A program made the translations under genes and the position numbers. A DNA stretch of 64,000 nucleotides. Origin: Corallium rubrum. Taxonomy: Eukaryota > Cnidaria > Anthozoa > Scleralcyonacea > Coralliidae. Of this stretch, positions 57,501 to 64,000 are shown one piece after another (the first letter of the stretch is position 1; the number at the start of each line of letters is the position of its first letter). Below the pieces are notes generated by a model, which did no database searches, was not told the DNA's origin, and was given only the letters and a program-made list of their open reading frames with translations. The stretch lies in contig OZ035998.1 in NCBI GenBank assembly GCA_964035015.1, forward strand, positions 18,164,260-18,228,259, read 5' to 3'.

Positions 57501-60500
57501 CCCTCCCCCCTTCCCCCCACCATGCAATGTTGGTCCCTGGGGGTAGGCCTTACCCGCACCTCATACCATGTTTCTGAACCAACATTGTATGGTGGGGGAG
57601 GGGGGGGGGAGGAGGAGGATAACTTAACTGTGCAAAATGCATCTTTGCTTAGAAGTGACATTGTTGCAAGTTGTCCCAATGTAATTATTCCATGATTGTC
57701 TGAAAATGTACGTGACGCATTTTTCGTTATTTTTATTATTTAAATTACACAACTTTCCTTAGAATATTATCGAAAATCTTTAAAAGTATCACTGCCGCAC
57801 TAAATCGTTTGGTTCATTGAGTTACGAATTCATGCGGTGATAAACGGAAACGATTCTGGAACAAAGTATTAGCAACGTAACAATAGTTAATATCTGTATT
57901 AATACATAACGCACTTCATTATATGTTATTCTAATGAGCTTTGATCCTTGACACTTCAACATAAACAAAGACGGTACTCCATGTATTTTAGTTATTTCCT
58001 ACAAATTAAACATAAAATGAACGATTGTTGTCGCAGTCTCTTTTACAGCACATAAAACTTTATCTATATTTGTCACATTTGAGACAGAATCTCCCTATAA
58101 ATCTTAGTTTTCAACGGTACTCCATCTGCGGTATAATAAAGTATTTTAATATGCCCTGTTATTGTTAGTACTTTCCTGGAGCACCGTTTATAACTCAAGA
58201 ACAACACATAGGGAAGCAATAAACATTCGCGAGCATTAGTGTACGAATGGGGAGTTATCAATAGTTAACACTATAGGGAAATCCCAATTTGATGAAATGA
58301 GAAATCCCGGTATTTTAGTGGAGTACCGTAGTAGAGTACCGTAGTAGAGAACCGTGTCTAACTAATTAAACAGCCTTAGCCGTGACGTCGTGACATATAA
58401 TATGACCAAACAGCGATATCATGTTGAGAGCATTACCACTGGTCGTTTCGCGGAGCATAAATTATAAATTACTCACTTGATCATTAATATTTTCGGCCTG
58501 ACCTATTTCAGACAATCATAGAATAATTAATTGGGACATTTTCCGCGCGAGCGCGATTTCTGACGGCATCGTAAACTCTTTGAAAAAAAACAATCCGTCG
58601 CCTGCTCCAAACCACCATCACAGGTCTTCCTCTACCCTCACAAGTCTACCCTCCCCCCTTCCCCCCACCATGCAATGTTGGGGCCTGGGGGTAGGCCTTA
58701 CCCGCACCTCATACTATGTTTCTGAACCAACATTGTATGGTGGGGGAGGGGGGGAGGAGGAGGATAACTTAACTGTGCAAAATGCATCTTTGCTTAGAAG
58801 TGACATTGTTGCAAGTTGTCCCAATGTAATTATTCCATGATTGTCTGAAAATGTACGTGACGCATTTTTCGTTATTTTTATTATTTAAATTACACAACTT
58901 TCCTTAGAATATTATCGAAAATCTTTAAACGTATCACTGCCGCACTAAATCGTTTGGTTCATTGAGTTACGAATTCATGCGGTGATAAACGGAAACGATT
59001 CTGGAACAAAGTATTAGCAACGTAACAATAGTTAATATCTGTATTAATACATAACGCACTTCATTATATGTTATTCTAATGAGCTTTGATCCTTGACACT
59101 TCAACATAAACAAAGACGGTACTCCATGTATTTTAGTTATTTCCTACAAATTAAACATAAAATGAACGATTGTTGTCGCAGTCTCTTTTACAGCACATAA
59201 AACTTTATCTATATTTGTCACATTTGAGACAGAATCTCCCTATAAATCTTAGTTTTCAACGGTACTCCATCTGCGGTATAATAAAGTATTTTAATATGCC
59301 CTGTTATTGTTAGTACTTTCCTGGAGCACCGTTTATAACTCAAGAACAACACATAGGGAAGCAATAAACATTCGCGAGCATTAGTGTACGAATGGGGAGT
59401 TATCAATAGTTAACACTATAGGGAAATCCCAATTTGATGAAATGAGAAATCCCGGTATTTTAGTGGAGTACCGTAGTAGAGTACCGTAGTAGAGAACCGT
59501 GTCTAACTAATTAAACAGCCTTAGCCGTGACGTCGTGACATATAATATGACCAAACAGCGATATCATGTTGAGAGCATTACCACTGGTCGTTTCGCGGAG
59601 CATAAATTATAAATTACTCACTTGATCATTAATATTTTCGGCCTGACCTATTTCAGACAATCATAGAATAATTAATTGGGACATTTTCCGCGCGAGCGCG
59701 ATTTCTGACGGCATCGTAAACTCTTTGAAAAAAAAAATCCGTCGCCTGCTCCAAACCACCATCACAGGTCTTCCTCTACCCTCACAAGTCTACCCTCCCC
59801 CCTTCCCCCCACCATGCAATGTTGGGCCCTGGGGGTAGGCCTTACCCGCACCTCATACTATGTTTCTGAACCAACATTGTATGGTGGGGGAGGGGGGGAG
59901 GAGGAGGATAACTTAACTGTGCAAAATGCATCTTTGCTTAGAAGTGACATTGTTGCAAGTTGTCCCAATGTAATTATTCCATGATTGTCTGAAAATGTAC
60001 GTGACGCATTTTTCGTTATTTTTATTATTTAAATTACACAACTTTCCTTAGAATATTATCGAAAATCTTTAAACGTATCACTGCCGCACTAAATCGTTTG
60101 GTTCATTGAGTTACGAATTCATGCGGTGATAAACGGAAACGATTCTGGAACAAAGTATTAGCAACGTAACAATAGTTAATATCTGTATTAATACATAACG
60201 CACTTCATTATATGTTATTCTAATGAGCTTTGATCCTTGACACTTCAACATAAACAAAGACGGTACTCCATGTATTTTAGTTATTTCCTACAAATTAAAC
60301 ATAAAATGAACGATTGTTGTCGCAGTCTCTTTTACAGCACATAAAACTTTATCTATATTTGTCACATTTGAGACAGAATCTCCCTATAAATCTTAGTTTT
60401 CAACGGTACTCCATCTGCGGTATAATAAAGTATTTTAATATGCCCTGTTATTGTTAGTACTTTCCTGGAGCACCGTTTATAACTCAAGAACAACACATAG

Positions 60501-63500
60501 GGAAGCAATAAACATTCGCGAGCATTAGTGTACGAATGGGGAGTTATCAATAGTTAACACTATAGGGAAATCCCAATTTGATGAAATGAGAAATCCCGGT
60601 ATTTTAGTGGAGTACCGTAGTAGAGTACCGTAGTAGAGAACCGTGTCTAACTAATTAAACAGCCTTAGCCGTGACGTCGTGACATATAATATGACCAAAC
60701 AGCGATATCATGTTGAGAGCATTACCACTGGTCGTTTCGCGGAGCATAAATTATAAATTACTCACTTGATCATTAATATTTTCGGCCTGACCTATTTCAG
60801 ACAATCATAGAATAATTAATTGGGACATTTTCCGCGCGAGCGCGATTTCTGACGGCATCGTAAACTCTTTGAAAAAAAACAATCCGTCGCCTGCTCCAAA
60901 CCACCATCACAGGTCTTCCTCTACCCTCACAAGTCTACCCTCCCCCCTTCCCCCCACCATGCAATGTTGGTCCCTGGGGGTAGGCCTTACCCGCACCTCA
61001 TACTATGTTTCTGAACCAACATTGTATGGTGGGGGAGGGGGGGAGGAGGAGGATAACTTAACTGTGCAAAATGCATCTTTGCTTAGAAGTGACATTGTTG
61101 CAAGTTGTCCCAATGTAATTATTCCATGATTGTCTGAAAATGTACGTGACGCATTTTTCGTTATTTTTATTATTTAAATTACACAACTTTCCTTAGAATA
61201 TTATCGAAAATCTTTAAACGTATCACTGCCGCACTAAATCGTTTGGTTCATTGAGTTACGAATTCATGCGGTGATAAACGGAAACGATTCTGGAACAAAG
61301 TATTAGCAACGTAACAATAGTTAATATCTGTATTAATACATAACGCACTTCATTATATGTTATTCTAATGAGCTTTGATCCTTGACACTTCAACATAAAC
61401 AAAGACGGTACTCCATGTATTTTAGTTATTTCCTACAAATTAAACATAAAATGAACGATTGTTGTCGCAGTCTCTTTTACAGCACATAAAACTTTATCTA
61501 TATTTGTCACATTTGAGACAGAATCTCCCTATAAATCTTAGTTTTCAACGGTACTCCATCTGCGGTATAATAAAGTATTTTAATATGCCCTGTTATTGTT
61601 AGTACTTTCCTGGAGCACCGTTTATAACTCAAGAACAACACATAGGGAAGCAATAAACATTCGCGAGCATTAGTGTACGAATGGGGAGTTATCAATAGTT
61701 AACACTATAGGGAAATCCCAATTTGATGAAATGAGAAATCCCGGTATTTTAGTGGAGTACCGTAGTAGAGTACCGTAGTAGAGAACCGTGTCTAACTAAT
61801 TAAACAGCCTTAGCCGTGACGTCGTGACATATAATATGACCAAACAGCGATATCATGTTGAGAGCATTACCACTGGTCGTTTCGCGGAGCATAAATTATA
61901 AATTACTCACTTGATCATTAATATTTTCGGCCTGACCTATTTCAGACAATCATAGAATAATTAATTGGGACATTTTCCGCGCGAGCGCGATTTCTGACGG
62001 CATCGTAAACTCTTTGAAAAAAAACAATCCGTCGCCTGCTCCAAACCACCATCACAGGTCTTCCTCTACCCTCACAAGTCTACCCTCCCCCTTCCCCCCA
62101 CCATGCAATATTGGTCCCTGGGGGTAGGCCTTACCCGCACCTCATACTATGTTTCTGAACCAACATTGTATGGTGGGGGAGGGGGGGAGGAGGAGGATAA
62201 CTTAACTGTGCAAAATGCATCTTTGCTTAGAAGTGACATTGTTGCAAGTTGTCCCAATGTAATTATTCCATGATTGTCTGAAAATGTACGTGACGCATTT
62301 TTCGTTATTTTTATTATTTAAATTACACAACTTTCCTTAGAATATTATCGAAAATCTTTAAACGTATCACTGCCGCACTAAATCGTTTGGTTCATTGAGT
62401 TACGAATTCATGCGGTGATAAACGGAAACGATTCTGGAACAAAGTATTAGCAACGTAACAATAGTTAATATCTGTATTAATACATAACGCACTTCATTAT
62501 ATGTTATTCTAATGAGCTTTGATCCTTGACACTTCAACATAAACAAAGACGGTACTCCATGTATTTTAGTTATTTCCTACAAATTAAACATAAAATGAAC
62601 GATTGTTGTCGCAGTCTCTTTTACAGCACATAAAACTTTATCTATATTTGTCACATTTGAGACAGAATCTCCCTATAAATCTTAGTTTTCAACGGTACTC
62701 CATCTGCGGTATAATAAAGTATTTTAATATGCCCTGTTATTGTTAGTACTTTCCTGGAGCACCGTTTATAACTCAAGAACAACACATAGGGAAGCAATAA
62801 ACATTCGCGAGCATTAGTGTACGAATGGGGAGTTATCAATAGTTAACACTATAGGGAAATCCCAATTTGATGAAATGAGAAATCCCGGTATTTTAGTGGA
62901 GTACCGTAGTAGAGTACCGTAGTAGAGAACCGTGTCTAACTAATTAAACAGCCTTAGCCGTGACGTCGTGACATATAATATGACCAAACAGCGATATCAT
63001 GTTGAGAGCATTACCACTGGTCGTTTCGCGGAGCATAAATTATAAATTACTCACTTGATCATTAATATTTTCGGCCTGACCTATTTCAGACAATCATAGA
63101 ATAATTAATTGGGACATTTTCCGCGCGAGCGCGATTTCTGACGGCATCGTAAACTCTTTGAAAAAAAAAAATCCGTCGCCTGCTCCAAACCACCATCACA
63201 GGTCTTCCTCTACCCTCACAAGTCTACCCTCCCCCCTTCCCCCCACCATGCAATGTTGGTCCCTGGGGGTAGGCCTTACCCGCACCTCATACTATGTTTC
63301 TGAACCAACATTGTATGGTGGGGGAGGGGGGGAGGAGGAGGATAACTTAACTGTGCAAAATGCATCTTTGCTTAGAAGTGACATTGTTGCAAGTTGTCCC
63401 AATGTAATTATTCCATGATTGTCTGAAAATGTACGTGACGCATTTTTCGTTATTTTTATTATTTAAATTACACAACTTTCCTTAGAATATTATCGAAAAT

Positions 63501-64000
63501 CTTTAAACGTATCACTGCCGCACTAAATCGTTTGGTTCATTGAGTTACGAATTCATGCGGTGATAAACGGAAACGATTCTGGAACAAAGTATTAGCAACG
63601 TAACAATAGTTAATATCTGTATTAATACATAACGCACTTCATTATATGTTATTCTAATGAGCTTTGATCCTTGACACTTCAACATAAACAAAGACGGTAC
63701 TCCATGTATTTTAGTTATTTCCTACAAATTAAACATAAAATGAACGATTGTTGTCGCAGTCTCTTTTACAGCACATAAAACTTTATCTATATTTGTCACA
63801 TTTGAGACAGAATCTCCCTATAAATCTTAGTTTTCAACGGTACTCCATCTGCGGTATAATAAAGTATTTTAATATGCCCTGTTATTGTTAGTACTTTCCT
63901 GGAGCACCGTTTATAACTCAAGAACAACACATAGGGAAGCAATAAACATTCGCGAGCATTAGTGTACGAATGGGGAGTTATCAATAGTTAACACTATAGG
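54477..64000. repeat. ~1,145-bp satellite array
   Basis: The anchor AATCATAGAATAATTAATTG occurs at 54477, 54801, 55893, 56222, 57368, 58514, 59659, 60803, 61948 and 63092. After 56222 the spacing is a constant 1,144-1,146 bp and monomers differ by only a few bases. The two early ~325-bp intervals are copies of just the first segment of the monomer. That segment derives from LINE coding sequence. Repeated 62-codon minus and 86-codon plus frames are by-products. The array continues beyond the window. Confidence 0.97.
54594..54722. repeat. G/C-rich hairpin within the satellite monomer (first copy)
   Basis: Arms CCCCCACCATGCAATGTTGG and CCAACATTGTATGGTGGGGG, plus flanking C-runs and G-runs, can form a ~30-bp stem with a ~60-nt loop. 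The same hairpin recurs in every monomer. Confidence 0.7.

Noticed and set aside
55452..63984. Repeated 62-codon minus and 86-codon plus frames in the satellite
   Set aside because: Copies of one satellite monomer; low-complexity or no family pattern, no start context, and the plus frame runs over the G/C hairpin. Identity follows from recent amplification and not from selection.

Overview
The window is eukaryotic DNA, most likely from an anthozoan cnidarian (coral or sea anemone). Six immunoglobulin/fibronectin exons with GT-AG borders and phase 1-1 reading frames lie among MITEs, LINE remnants, pentanucleotide arrays and a long satellite. The anthozoan assignment is an inference from the style of the dispersed repeats and mobile elements; no species-diagnostic gene is present.

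Layout. 1-2730: (GACTT)n array. 2731-11135: host gene exons on the + strand (one FN3, three Ig) with small fold-back elements and pentamer arrays in the introns. 11142-47117: an insertion of about 36 kb with 6-bp target duplications (CTAGCC), which is two nested Polinton/Maverick (adintovirus-like) elements. The outer element (about 18.6 kb of its own sequence, TIRs of about 1 kb) is interrupted inside its DNA polymerase gene by a younger inner element (15406-32732, 17.3 kb, TIRs of about 0.5 kb, target duplication AACAAC). 47124-52100: the host gene resumes with two more Ig exons. 52100-54480: MITE and LINE debris. 54477-64000: a tandem array of about 1,145-bp monomers that runs off the window.

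Each Polinton carries protein-primed-type family B DNA polymerase, retroviral-type integrase with chromodomain, A32-like packaging ATPase, putative double-jelly-roll major capsid and minor capsid proteins, a putative VLTF3-like late transcription factor with a zinc ribbon, a ConA-like lectin-type protein beside a large tail-anchored protein, and a shared set of small membrane/coiled-coil proteins. Lineage-specific cargo is a deoxynucleoside kinase and a small PD-(D/E)XK nuclease in the inner element, and a BRO-N/VRR-NUC fusion plus a degenerate double VRR-NUC-like protein in the outer one. No adenain-like protease was recognised in either.

The most interesting signals are: (1) a T/A-rich motif of the form TATAGTAT directly abutting most start codons in both elements, together with the VLTF3-like gene, which suggests a self-encoded late-type transcription programme; (2) strong mosaicism, the lectin/tail-anchored module being far more alike between the elements than the capsid genes, inverted, and joined to a TIR at a sharp breakpoint; (3) TIRs that have captured the 3' ends of terminal genes; (4) a hammerhead-ribozyme-like core next to the inner polymerase gene; (5) a tandem VRR-NUC-like protein lacking its catalytic residues. 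Several genes carry single-base frameshifts, mostly at homopolymers, so these copies are probably not autonomous unless the shifts are assembly errors.
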